NCBI GenBank assembly: GCA_027943335.1
Contig: BSBK01001162.1
Location: 868,001 to 932,000, forward strand
Source of the DNA: Chamaecyparis obtusa
Taxonomy: Eukaryota; Streptophyta; Pinopsida; Cupressales; Cupressaceae
Length of the DNA stretch: 64,000 bases
Reading direction: 5' to 3'
A program made the position numbers and the translations under genes. Shown here piece by piece: positions 37,152-48,852 of the stretch (its first letter is position 1; each line of letters opens with the position of its first letter). The notes under the pieces are model-generated. The model saw nothing but the letters and a program-made list of their open reading frames with translations. It did no database searches and had not been told where the DNA came from.

Positions 37152-38450
37152 CTACAAAATCAACTCATCCACAATTGGGTCTATGTTTTTTAACTGAGGT
37201 AGTGTTTCTTCAATCATAAAATTGCTCATGTCAATATCTACAAAACAATTTAGATCCTCCGGAGCAACCACTTCAATCATGACTGAAGAACGCGGCTCCC
37301 TGTACAACTTTACCTCAGTTCCATTTATTGGGATGGTAGCATATGATAAATCTAGTTGCAACTTTCCACCCACTGCTACAGCCCATTGTCTTGATAATAA
37401 CATGCCATAGTGAGGTTTTGTATCAACAACAACCACATCCATTTTATATGTGGCTTCTGGGAATGCAGCAATTTTCACCTCAATTCTAATTAGGCTCCCT
37501 ACAATAGGTACTAACCTATTGTCCATGGCATAACACCTTCCCCTGGATGTATCAACTTGTAACCCTAACTCCTTCATCACTTGGTAAGGCATTACAGTTG
37601 TAGCAGCACCAGAGTCAATCATACAATTTTTTAGCAAAAAATTATTTACAAGCAAAGTGACATAGAAAGGATTGATAGAAGAGGGTTCCTGTGTCACAAT
37701 TGTCCCAACACATACATTAGAGATGTCATCAATTGCAATTGGCTTGTCCAGGGATTTCCCTTCATCTAGCAAAACAAGAGTAGTTCTCTGCTCACTTATG
37801 AGAGCTAGGGCTGCTGCTTTGTGCTCTTCTATTTTCAACATTTCAAGCAGAGGAATGGAAACCTTCATTTGGAAAAAAGCATGTGTCATATCAAAAGTAG
37901 GGGAGTCAGTACCAAAATCAGGGTGATCCTTTGACTTACCAAATTTCTTTTTCACCTTGTCGGCAGTAACTTCTTGTTTCCCTTTCTTTTCAGCTTCAAA
38001 CCCTTCATCTTTATTGTTCACAATATTGGGCTTTGGGGAATCCTTATTCTGAGGATTACTTTTGACAAACACTGATCTAGGGACTCCCTGATCATTACCT
38101 ACCTTTATGTTCTTCAAATTGTATGAGGATTTTGCTTGTGTAATAGCAGCCACAGTTAAACTCTTAATTTCTTCTTCACTGGGCTTTCTCCATTGTCTTT
38201 CATCTGATCCGGATTCTACCATGTGAGTCTTATAGTCATCATTATCAAACTCTTCCTGATCAGACTGAGTAAATATTTGTTGTTCATAATCAGAGAAAAT
38301 ATTCCTCTTATGATCAACATCAGGGCAAGTAAATTCATCATCTGAGGACTCAAGATCCTCCATTAGTTTAGTAGTAAACATTTTAATAGCAGGCTTTTCA
38401 GATCCTTCATAATCTCCTGCATATGAGTCACTGGCCTCTTCTCCCAGAGC
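37152..38450 (-). pseudogene. Element B protease with acidic N-terminal region
   Basis: Starts in an acidic region (about 38381-38200) and a Lys-rich segment. The retropepsin active site is CMIDSGAATTVMPY (about 37625-37585), here a canonical D-S-G-A. The distal conserved part is GMLLSRQWAV (about 37405-37375), where most families have LLGRPWL. It would process the polyprotein. This stretch is open for 409 codons. Confidence 0.85.
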
Positions 38451-40517
38451 CTAAGCAACAGCACACTAGAACAGAGAATGAGGCATACTACAGGCCACAC
38501 ACCAAGGGGTACTTTCCACATTATGTGCTATATTTTTCTTCAAAGGATTTGGTGTATCCCTTCCCTTTTGGGGTTCATTATTATTAGGAACAGGCCTCCC
38601 ATCTTTCTAGTTTGTTTTGTAAGGCATATCTCTCAGATTAGGGGCTTTGTCCTACCTTTGATAAGGAGGTCTCACATCTTGAAAGTTTCTACCACCTTTA
38701 TCAAACCTTGCTCAGAAATCTTTATTGTTACCAGGCCCTTTGTCCATTCTATCCTCCTCTTTGGATGGCCTTGCAGGTTGTGGCCTAGTTTCTTTCCACA
38801 ATCTACCTTCATCCCTTTTATACATTTGGCCAGATGCCTTTCGGTTACTTTCAATATTTATAGCCAACTTGAAAGCATCTCTAAGGGTACGAAGATTCTT
38901 ATCTCTCAAAAGGTAAGACATCTTACCATCCATAGAATTGAAATAAGTTATCATGCAGACTGCATCATCTAGCCTCAATACTTGGAACAGTTTATACATA
39001 GCCTTTTGGAATCGGCTATTAAACTCTAACATGCTCTCATTGTAATGTTTCTTGATATTATTGAACTCATTGAGCATGTAGCTAGAGTTCACATGTTCTA
39101 CATATTGCTCTTTAAAACATCTGACAAATTCTTCCCAAGATGCAATACTGTTCTCAGGTAACCCCCTATACCAATCCCTGGCATCCTCAATCAATGATTG
39201 AACAAAGAGCTTCATTATGACATCTTCATGTTCAATTTCATAATCATTGACTTTATCTATAAAAAACTTTAGATGCTCTTCACAGGTAATAACATTATTC
39301 CCAGTAAATAATGGGATCTTCTTTCTGATTTCATTGGGGATAGCATTAGGTTGGCCAGGAATACCATCAAAAAACAAAGGCCTATATCTATCCAAATGAA
39401 TTGGTCATCTTTGGATAGTTGGTTGATTCAAAGGGGTAGTTGCAACATTTTGACAGGGTATAGTTCCCACTATACCACTAGCTATAATGGGAACTTGATT
39501 GGGAGCTGGTCCAGGTAAAGTTTGTCCAAGGTGAAAGGCTTGAGCATTTGGAAGTGAAGTATTGGGCTGACTGAAAGGAATTGTTCCTATGGTGATAGGG
39601 ATAGAGGTACTAGTGGATGTGTTCATGTTAGCATGTAGGAAGGCAATCTTCCTCTTCATTTCATCAGCAGCAGCCTCCAACTCAAGTTTCTCCAGTTGAA
39701 TAGCCAATTCTTCCTTTGCTTTTCTAGCCTTCTCCAAGTCTATACTTGTGTGAGAATGTACATTAGGAGGAAGTAAAATTTTCTTGGGCTCATTAATATG
39801 TATACCCACCAATTTCTATTTTCCCTTATCAAGGATTTCTTTGGGAGCATTTATAATCTCCTTATTCCTTTGGATTTCAAAGGGATTCAATTGCCTTAAG
39901 ACATGGCCTGTTCCCTCAAATTGACCTTGCTTTGGTTTATTATCCTGGGCCTGCTTTCTCAAATCTTCCATGTCACCAAATAAGTCCCTATTTAAACCTT
40001 GAACATCTTGGTTTAAATCACTAACTTGGGTCTCATTTTTCTTGGTTCTCTTGAGAAGTTCCTGCCTCTCTATGAGCAAATCACAGATTTGCTATTCTCT
40101 TGCTTTCAACCTATTGGCAATCTCAACCAGTTGTTCACTCTCCTTTTTTCTTAAAGAAACCACCTCTTCTCTCAACTTCTTATAATCATAGGAGGTGGCC
40201 TCAATAGCGGAGGTTTCTTCTAGTTGTTCCAAAATTTCTCTTGCAGGGAAATGACTTGCTTCTGTGACCAATGTGATTACTTCTTTCTGCATGTGCACAC
40301 CTGGTGTAACCCTCTTGACATGTTTGGGATCATCAAAAGAGGATGAAGACTCATGAGGGAGTGGGACATAAGATCCTTCTCGAGAAGGGCCTTGGGAACT
40401 AGCAATATGCTGACCTCTCCTAGACCATTGTTTCCTACTTGGTGTATGGAGCTCATCACCCATATTCTCTTCAGGGTGATCCTTGTAATAAGACCTAGTG
40501 TACCTTGGTTGACTCAT
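38451..40517 (-). pseudogene. Element B gag
   Basis: The likely start is MSQPRYTRSYYKDHPEE at 40517. A coiled-coil N-terminal half (about 40180-39640) is followed by the retrotransposon gag domain (about 39395-38950; ARDWYRGLPENS, FKEQYV). Near 38515-38470 a C-x2-C-x3-H-x4-C element (CVACSMPHSLF*C) stands in for the zinc knuckle, with a stop inside. Stops lie at about 40092, 39816, 39405 and 38712, with several more in 38690-38450. Gag and pol share one frame from 40517 to 33657, 2,286 codons before the stop. Confidence 0.82.
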
Positions 40518-40683
40518 GGTATAGCATGAAAATATTAGCAAAGTTTACAACAATTAGCAACTGGTAGCACAGAGTTTAGAGTCACCACCCACTTTTATGC
40601 GGGAATGAAAATATTTTATACTGGTCTACAAATGCACAATAGACAAGATTTGCACTAACCTATTGCACGCTATTTAGAAGGTT

Positions 40684-40703
40684 GGTCCCCAGTAGAGTCA
40701 CCA
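40684..40703 (-). other. Element B primer binding site
   Basis: On the minus strand TGGTGACTCTACTGGGGACC, three bases inside the 5' LTR (LTR end, AAT, TGG...). It begins with the TGG that pairs with a tRNA CCA end. I cannot name the tRNA with certainty. Confidence 0.8.
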
Positions 40704-41967
40704 ATTTGTTAGCTCTTTTTCATGTAGAATCACCAATATAGTTTTCAAACTTGACTCTCAGGTTCTCAACTCCAAATTCTCATAGGGAAAAGGCTAATTG
40801 ATAAGGACCACGTCCTTCTTCTACTTCGGGCTCCATAGACCCAGGCGGGTGTACCTATATTCAGACTTAATGCTCCACAATGATATTAACGGAAGAAAAC
40901 ATTCATTGTAGAAAAATGGCAAGTGTGACAAGGATAAACTCCTTCTTCTTTTCGAGCTTTGAACTCGGGCAGGTTAACCCCTTTTAGATCTACTTCTTGA
41001 AAGGATCACAACAATAGTTTATATCCTTGATACAAACTTTATCTTCTTAGTTGTTCAAACATACATGAAAGTAAATTATTATTTGAATTTTGTTGAGGGT
41101 GAGATCTCTGCAAATCAAGGATAGACCAGTGCCTTATCTTCAGGTATAGAGTCAAACAGTGAAACATATACTTACAGAAATCTTCTAAATGAAGCACAAA
41201 CAAATCCTAGATGAAGTGCCTTACAATTCATCCTCTCTTAACATGTTTGATCATCAAATTCTTGCCAAATTCCTAAGCTCTCAGAAATTAACCTAAAGAC
41301 ATAACCCTTTCCTTGAAAGGAGCTAGAGATTAAAATCACAGATACCTTGTAAATGGTATATCAAAACTACCTTATAGATTCAATACACAAAAGCCATATA
41401 ATTCAAACAAGAGGACAATTGAAATCATGTAAGGGAATTATTTTATATTCCAATAAAATATCACTGTATCAATACATTTCAAAATCTAATAAAATATTCT
41501 AAGATTTCAACAATGGCGTCAAGCCTCTACAGTATATTTTCAACCTCCTTTGAAATGAACAAGGACTTACTACTTATACCAATCAGCCATCTTGGAATTC
41601 TCAAAAGGATGCAACAAGCTTCAGATGGCTGTTAAAAGATCTTGCACTAAAAACAAGATTACAAATTGAGAAAGTTGTTTGCAACAACAGATCACAAATA
41701 TCTATTTCCAACAATCCTGCAAGTGGCATCTTTGTCTAAAGATATTTCAGAGCAGTTGCTAAATTTGTTGCATGAATGATGACCACCATCTGGCTAATTT
41801 ACATCATTCTTTGTTTGAAACTTTCTCTCCCTCATTTTTTGGATCAGATGCCATCTGCAACTCTATTTGGCTAGGTGTCATATTCATGTCTATGATAACT
41901 TGTTTGACATTTTGTCCCTTTTTACCTTGACTTTCAAAAGCTTGGAATACTAACACCTACCACTTCT

Positions 41968-44900
41968 TCACCTGATTTCCCTTTCTTCTAAATCTCCTAA
42001 TAGATATGTGGATTCCCAAGTCATGTAGGTTTCTTCACTTGGCCAATGAAAGGCAAGGACCTCATCTTTCTTTGGGGACAACTTTTCCCACTCAGCAACC
42101 AACTGATGAACCTCTATTCTCACATTAGCAAAGTGTAACTGAGCATCCTGAAGGAGTTCAATAAAGTGTACAAATGGGGTATTATCATCTATACCTAGAA
42201 TGTCATTTATTTTAGTTAGTACTTGTCTATCTATTTGCTCCATCCATTGACCTTTATCCTTGATTACCCCATTTGCCTTAATAAGACCAGGGTAAATTTG
42301 GAAATCATCCTAGAAATATCTTATCCTTAAGATTTCTGACCTTCTTCTTATACTCTCTCTATTTACCTCAAAATCAAAAAGATCCTTGATAACCCTGTAA
42401 GTACTTGCAAGCTCAATATTTACAACACACTGATCCTTATTTTGATCAAACCATGACCTCAGAGAATCTTTCCTTTAAGTCCATCTTTCCAAAATTTTGT
42501 CCACAGTTGCCACCTCTTTCTGAAAAGTCACTAAGACATCTGCCAATTGTTTTGCAGATTTGTATATTTCTTTAGGTCTCACCTTTGCAACAAAATGTGA
42601 CACAACACCTTTTATCTTATCAGCTAACTTATTCTTTACCTTTTGATCAATATCTTCTTCATCTATGGAAGGAGGAGAAGGGGAAGGGGGAAGTTCAATA
42701 ATGGGGCTTGATGAGGAAGGCCCTGTAGAGGAGGAAGCTATCTGAATTTGTTCTGATAATTGTATTGGGCCCTGTTCTCCCAATTTCTTTCTTAAATCTG
42801 CAATCAAAATATCTCTCTCAAGAATCCCCTGTTTCATCTCACCATAAACTTTCAAAACTATTTCTAGTTTTGTAGTGAGCTCATCCTTCTCTTTAGCTTC
42901 CTTTTCTGCCACCTTTGCTGTTAATTGTGCCGTGGCCATTACCATACCTGATTCCTCCACCAAAGATGTATCAGTAACTCTTCTCACAATTAAACTCCCT
43001 CAGAGGTCATCTTTGACAATTTGCTTTCCTTGATAACTTTCATTCTTCCTCAAAGACCACATTACCAATGCTTGATGATTATCACTGAAAGTGACTCCTT
43101 TAATAGCTTGTTCTGCTTCTTCTAGAGTCCTATGGAGAGGAGTGGTTTGTTTTCTGACTACATCAAACACTACTACATCATCTATATCCCATTCTGGGAG
43201 GATCAGTACTCCTGACATCTTTACCATATCTCTTCGCTATTTTGGAGTGATTTGTTTGAACTTTGCAGTCATCTTTGTTTTCACTTCTTCCTCTATAACT
43301 TGTAAATCCTTCTCTGAATTCTCTTCATGTCTCTTCTCATAAATTTCTTGAAATTGTTTGATGTTTAATTTCCAAAGAAATTTCATAAAGGCCCTAGTTT
43401 TAACAAAAGTGTCATCAACCAAAAATTCTTCTCAAGCTTGCTTGATTACAGGGTCCAATTCAATACCTGCTAACTCCCCTGCTGTTAGATCCAACTTAGG
43501 TTCTTTTGGTAGCTCTGGCACTCCCTCATTTACTTCTTCATAAGTCATAAAGATCTGACCTAGAGCATCTACTTGCTATACTTGTTCTGCAATCTCTTGG
43601 TCATCAAAAATTCTTATAGGAGACTGTGATGGGGAGTACTCCTTTTCCACATGAGTAGGTCTCTCTTCCAACCTTTGCCTTTTTGATGGGGGTGGAGAAT
43701 CAATTATATCTTCAGAAGTCTAAGGAGGAGAATCGGGGATCTCCATAATTTCCTTTTGTTTTGCAATCTATTGTGAGGTTTATGGGATATCCCTTTTATC
43801 CATCTGCTTTTGCTGGCTCTGTTCTGGTATCACCACATTGTAACAAGTCTTCTTTTGTACCATATATCTCCCCGGGGGTAACCCTTTTGCAAGCACAGGC
43901 TTGCTCAATAATTGTCTAGCCTTTTCTGGATCATCCTTCATAACCTTTTCCTTTTTCTCATTTAAAGTCTTGAAAATATCCTGAAAACAATTCATGAGAG
44001 TGTCTATTTTTTTCCCCATTAGAGTTATGCTTTTCAAGGGATCCCATCCTGAATCAAATTGCCGGATAAAATCTAGTGTCTTCTTGTATACCAACCATTT
44101 TTCTTTCATGACCTCTTGTTCTTGTATTTTTGCTACATTCCTGATGATTTCTTCAGGGAAATTAAAAATATGGTTGATCATGGCACACTTGGCTCTCTTT
44201 TTAAACATTTCATTATAGAAACCTTCTGGATCTGCTGTTCTAGCAATTGCAGTAGCCATATGGTATGGAGCCAGAATTTTATCGATGTAGACCCATCCAC
44301 CTTTGGTTATTATGAATTGATGGGCATTGGTAACATTTGGGAATAAAGTTCCCTTGCCTTTCCCAGTGAGGGCACACTCCTCAATATCTCCTAATTGCCT
44401 CAAGAACTCTACAATTCCAATCCTAAGGGGTACTTGATAGGGCAATATAAAAGGGGTCCCCCTGAAACCATACAACCTGATAATAGTTGATACATTGTAG
44501 AAAATAACATCTCCCCAATTGTGTACGATGTTCAGGTTCTTAGCAAACTGGTTTGGCCTAACAAGTTGTGCTAACAGTGTTGGGATTCTTGGGTTATCTA
44601 AGACAAACAACTTCCTGAGTCTAGCTGCAAAACATTTATCAAAATTGATGAAACTATGATCCTTCTTATCCTAGGTCATTGTGAGGCTCCATAGTTGGAC
44701 TGGCATGTCTTCACCATCCTTCTTTCTCACCAATTCCATTTCTTGTTCAAAATTGCTTGCTCCTTTGAATAGAAACATATACATTATGAAAGAGTACCAG
44801 CAAAAGGGTCTATCACTTTCATTCTTTTGAATCTTTACTAATCCATTATGGATTAATTCAGCAATGAAAGGAACAAAATCAAAAGTGATAGACACGTGTG

Positions 44901-45672
44901 CATGTAAAATTTGGATCATCATGCACATCAAGTGTATTGGCATCCTTTCACTAACATCTTCTCCAAAAACCTGACACAATGACCAATATGCACCCCTAGC
45001 TCTGAGATAAAAATATTCTATTTTAAAAGGCTCCGGAGTGTTCTGCCCCACAACAACCATTTTCCCAATTTTGGTGCAAAAATCCTTCAAGAACTTGCCT
45101 CTATAATAGTTCCTTTGTGCATTGTATACTTGTCTTAGTTCTTCAAAGTTAATGCTTTCCAAACTTTTTGAAGGTTCACTCAACTCGAACACCTTCCTGA
45201 TTTCTTCAGCTGAAACCTTAAACAATAACACTCCCTTTGCATCCCTAATTTCTTTAGTGATTGGATCATAATTTTTTGCAACCTGGGTCATCAAATCTTC
45301 ATCTAAAAAGACACCAGGCAAGACAAGTTTTCCTAAGTCAGACTGCCATATATTGCTTGCAGGGTGAGGGGCATTTCTCTGACTAAAACCTACTTTGAAC
45401 AATTCCAGTCTTGTGGTATCAGAGTCACCTCTTGCATTGATAGTACCAATCTGGGCCTCTCTAATAAAACTTGCCCTGTCATATAAACCTTTTGCTATTT
45501 TTACCCTAGGGTCTTTGGGAATCAAACTCTTATTCTTCATCGGGGTAGTGGAAGAGGCAGGAAGTAACTGCAATAAATCTTCGTGCAAACCTCTTTCACT
45601 ATACTCTATTTTACCTGACAATTCTTTCCTTGGGGCCATTTTAAGGTTTATCTTTAAAAGAAATCCTTGCAA
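41968..45672 (-). pseudogene. LTR-encoded long ORF of element B, 5' LTR copy
   Basis: Same 3,705-nt frame as in the other LTR, with no net insertion or deletion over its length. It has its own stops: a TAG at about 44671 where the other copy has Trp, a TAA near 43781, a TAG next to the other copy's stop near 43572, a TGA at about 43433 (Tyr in the other copy) and a TAA near 42475. It reads through several stops of the 3' copy (Gln at about 43803, 42830, 42772 and 42230). At least two stops are shared (near 43768 and 43237), so the inserted parent was already interrupted there or the gene is not one protein. Confidence 0.8.
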
Positions 45673-46017
45673 GATAGACTAAACACAGAGCTATGATTCT
45701 TTTAATAAGGAAGCAAATCGCACAAGAATTTTACCAACCTTTTTTCTCAGAAACCACCTGAGAATAGCAGCCAAACCTCAAAAATCTTCATGCCTGAATC
45801 TCTACAAATTTTGATCTCTTTGTGCTTCTAAAAGTGCGTGAAATTCTGATATATGAGCCACTTAAAGTAGTCTTGTCAATAATTAATTCAGCACGATTGA
45901 AACAATTACTCCTCCAGAAGAGCGAACTGTCACTTCTTCAACGAGAAGCCTCACTTCACACCATTTTATCTTCAGTTTGAACAAGAACCATCGATCCTCA
46001 TTAGCAGATGACCCAAC

Positions 46018-46660
46018 AGCTTATCGCATGATCACATGGCATAAAAAACACTCACGCAAACATGCGACTAACTGTCACATTACCTTTCTATCTTTGGCGG
46101 TCTCTTGTAACTTCCTCCATTAACATGAAATGCTTTTCGCATGATCACATAGCTTAAAAGAAGCTTATGCGAACATGCAAAAACCATTTACCACTAACTA
46201 TCACTGTCTTCTTTTTAGCCGCTGGTCCCACCTTGCATTCGTCAACAAAGAAATTCCACACTTGCAACACTTGGCAGAATGTGAGGTACTTTCTTTCTTT
46301 TCGAGCACCGGTGTCTGCTTAAGCTAACCAATGAGAAAACATCATTTATGCACATTTGTCAAAAGGTTTCACCGGAGAATCACACTTGATTCAATGCAAG
46401 ATCAATGGTCTGTCGCATAATCGCATAGCTTAAAAGATCCCATGTGATTATACGACAGCCGTCCGATCTTCCCTTTACTATTTTAAAACCTTGGAGATTC
46501 TTCTGTTACCGGCCCTACTATTCTCAACAAATAGAAGGCCGCCACTTGTAAGATACTTGTCAGTGGTCCCACCTTCTTTCCACATGAGGCTTTTGTTATA
46601 AGATCAATGACCATTTCGCATGTTTGCATGGCTTGGAAATATTCCATGCGAACATGTGAC
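46018..46660 (-). repeat. Four stem-loop repeats in LTR B (5' copy)
   Basis: Same repeats as at 32450-33110, at about 46025, 46138, 46412 and 46617. The last pairs CGCATGTTTGCATGG with CCATGCGAACATGTG, 13 of 15 positions. Confidence 0.6.
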
Positions 46661-46718
46661 CGCCATTAGATCTTCTTTGAAGATTCACGGTTGGATGAAC
46701 TTGAAACATAAGACATGT

Positions 46719-46726
46719 TATTTATA
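46719..46726 (-). promoter_or_regulatory. TATA box of LTR B (5' copy)
   Basis: TATAAATA on the minus strand, upstream of the stem-loop repeats and the long frame. If it is the start site, the genomic RNA begins with the long frame ahead of gag-pol. Confidence 0.55.
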
Positions 46727-47057
46727 CCACCAAGTTTCTAGACTTAGGAAGAAATATAACCCCTGCATAAAAATAAATGCATGTGCTCTTTAATGGACCT
46801 AAGTGACTTAAAAAGTAACGCTCGAAAAGGAATAAAGAAATTGACTTAGGATTTATTTTGAAAATGGCAAACACGTTGGGGTTTTTGACATGAATTCAAA
46901 ATTCTTCAAGGACAAGACCTAGGGTAAGGATTTTTGAAATAGGGTTATGACAATTTTTGAAGACATTCTGGCACTTGTACCCAGGATAACTTCACAAACC
47001 AGAGGACTAAACCAATGTTTGGACAAAAACCTCAAAAAATTAAGAATACTCCCAACA

Positions 47058-47143
47058 ACGACGATGATGGTGATGATAGTGGTGGTGATGATGTCATCAA
47101 TGATGATGATCTTGATGATGAGATGGATGAAGAAGATTATCAA
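47058..47143 (+). pseudogene. CACTA transposase, end of acidic tail
   Basis: Begins with the element B target duplication (acgac) and reads on in Asp/Glu-rich codons (GDDVINDDDLDDEMDEEDYQ) to a TGA at about 47141-47143. It joins the tail cut at 27148, so the transposase ends here. Confidence 0.8.
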
Positions 47144-47583
47144 TGATATGAATGAAATGTACAATTATGCCAGATGTTTGACATGTTCTAACAATTGTTT
47201 TATATGATACTACTCTTATTCACCTTGTTTTATATGTCCTACTTATATGAGAGTTTCTTCTGCTAATTTTTGATTTCCTTGCACATCAATGATGTTAAAT
47301 CACACGGGATTCTCTTTGTTCCCTGAAATGGATTGAGCTAATTTTGAATTTCTTAGTAATTGCTTTTTATTGCATGGTTGACTTTGGTTTGTCATTTTGT
47401 TTTGAGTGTCTGGTGATTTAAACCAAAGACTTTGACTTAGCCAAAAAATGTGCAAGACTACATTAGTATGTTTCTTTTTATTGTAATTATAATTAGTATG
47501 AATGAACAAAATAATGACAATGCAATATTTGTGATAATGCAATATTTTTCAAAATAGTGTCGATGACTTTGATCAATGTGCCT
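47144..47583 (+). other. CACTA spacer between transposase and second gene
   Basis: AT-rich sequence with no domain recognised in either strand. Presumably the transposase 3' untranslated region and the promoter of the following small gene. Confidence 0.45.
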
Positions 47584-48002
47584 ATGTGTCAATGTGGTGT
47601 TGGCCCATGCATGTTGAAGATGTCATGCATAAAAAGTAATCTTGGACATCAATTTTGGGTTTTCCCAAATAGGAAAAAGGTATGGATACGTAATTATATT
47701 TTATGATTTAAAAATAATATGACAACTAATTAATCATTTTATGAAGAACTGATGTACATTTGGTATTGCAGGGAAATAGTGGATGGCAATACTTTTGGTG
47801 GGTCAATCAAACCACATTTACATCTACCCCATCTACATTTATACCTGATGTAGGAAATGAGTGCAACTTGTGCAAGGCTTGAGAGGCAGCTAGTGTCACC
47901 AAGATTGCTTCAATGGCAAAAGCAGAAATCATATTTCTGCAATGCCTTCTTTGTGTAGTTTGTGCACTACTTTGTTGGGACCATATGCGTAAATGTGGTT
48001 AA
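47584..48002 (+). pseudogene. GRF-type zinc-finger-like protein gene in CACTA, two exons
   Basis: Exon 1 (47584-47679) encodes MCQCGVGP...NLGHQFWVFPNRKK. The intron is GT...AG (47680-47771, ending TATTGCAG). Exon 2 opens GNSGWQYFWWVNQTT. The order CxCG, N-x-G-x-x-F, then a Gly/aromatic W box is that of plant GRF zinc fingers. The third and fourth Cys are replaced (Phe and Trp), so zinc binding is doubtful. The end has a helical Lys/Ala stretch and a hydrophobic segment (about 47935-47975), as in plant GRF proteins with a C-terminal membrane anchor. One TGA (about 47880) lies in exon 2. It may be the element's second gene or captured host sequence. Confidence 0.5.
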
Positions 48003-48106
48003 CAAAGGGCTATTGTAGATACTAATTTTTTTTATAGAATTTCTAGTAGATACACATAAATAACATGCACATAAACATTACAAATGAGAAACATAAATGT
48101 AGATAT

Positions 48107-48280
48107 CACAACAGGTGAGAAACATAAATGTAGGCATCATGGTAACAATTTTTTGGAGACACAACATAATTGAATGGTATACCCAGATGATGCAACATGT
48201 TTGGGTATACCACTCAATTATGTTGTGTTTCCAAAAAATTGTGACCATGATGCCTACATTTATGTTTCTTAGCTGTTGTG
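48107..48280. repeat. 174-bp near-perfect hairpin in the CACTA 3' region
   Basis: Arms of about 79 bp pair across a 16-bp loop (GATGATGCAACATGTT). The left arm carries GAAACATAAATGTAGGCATC, and the right arm carries its complement ending at 48268. Only a handful of mismatches are visible. A second partial copy of the arm start (GAGAAACATAAATGTAG) sits just upstream at about 48086. It resembles a foldback MITE or a long hairpin RNA precursor. Confidence 0.8.
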
Positions 48281-48815
48281 TCCTAGGTACACTTATGACC
48301 CTTTACGATCCCTAAGAATACATCTTAGAGGTCTTAAAATGTTGTAAAGGGTCAAAAGAGGTTCCTAGGAGGGGTCAGATGAGCTTCCACCTTCATGTGA
48401 TTGGACCTGTTAAGTAGAGAATGTTAAACTATTTTTGAAACAAAGAGAAGCTCAATAATTTAAGATCTCAATCCATGTACAAAAAATATATATCAATCCA
48501 TCTGAATGGCTACCAAATCAACAGATCTCTACCAAGAACCCAGTCGCAAAGAAACACCACATACTACACTGTGAACCCATTGTGAAGAGGTATCCAATGT
48601 CTCATAAGTCGCATCAAACAACCCACTTTCTGTAATCTGTCTCTCAGATTAGTTCACCAAGAAGAAGACTTCTCCCAAGTCATCACATCTAACTCAATAA
48701 TCCATGAGCCACTACCGAATCTACTACAAAGTCATCTTTGAATTATCCATAACCAAATCACGAGCAGGAACCAGATCTACAAGAACACCCTTCTAAATCG
48801 ATACCAACCCGATCG

Positions 48816-48852
<37 letters not shown>

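Larger units (their letters stand above)
27149..47057 (-). mobile_element. Element B: 19.9-kb Tat-like LTR retrotransposon with 6.35-kb coding LTRs
   Basis: LTRs at 27149-33496 (6,348 bp) and 40707-47057 (6,351 bp), opening on the minus strand TGTTGGGAGTATTC and closing AGAGCTAACA. The flanks are atgac (27144-27148) and acgac (47058-47062), a 5-bp TSD with one C/T change. The internal part is 7,210 bp, with primer site, gag, protease, second RNase H, RT, RNase H and integrase in one frame, in that order. It inserted into the acidic tail of the CACTA transposase. The LTRs differ by roughly 4-5% in the first 200 bp by eye. Confidence 0.93.
40707..47057 (-). repeat. Element B 5' LTR
   Basis: 6,351 bp, the promoter-side LTR for gag-pol. 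The layout is the same as the 3' copy: TATA at 46719-46726, stem-loop repeats at about 46018-46660, long frame 45672 down to 41968. Confidence 0.93.

Noticed and set aside
48115..48315. 66-codon plus-strand frame
   Set aside because: It lies across a 174-bp hairpin, so the frame is a by-product of the inverted repeat.
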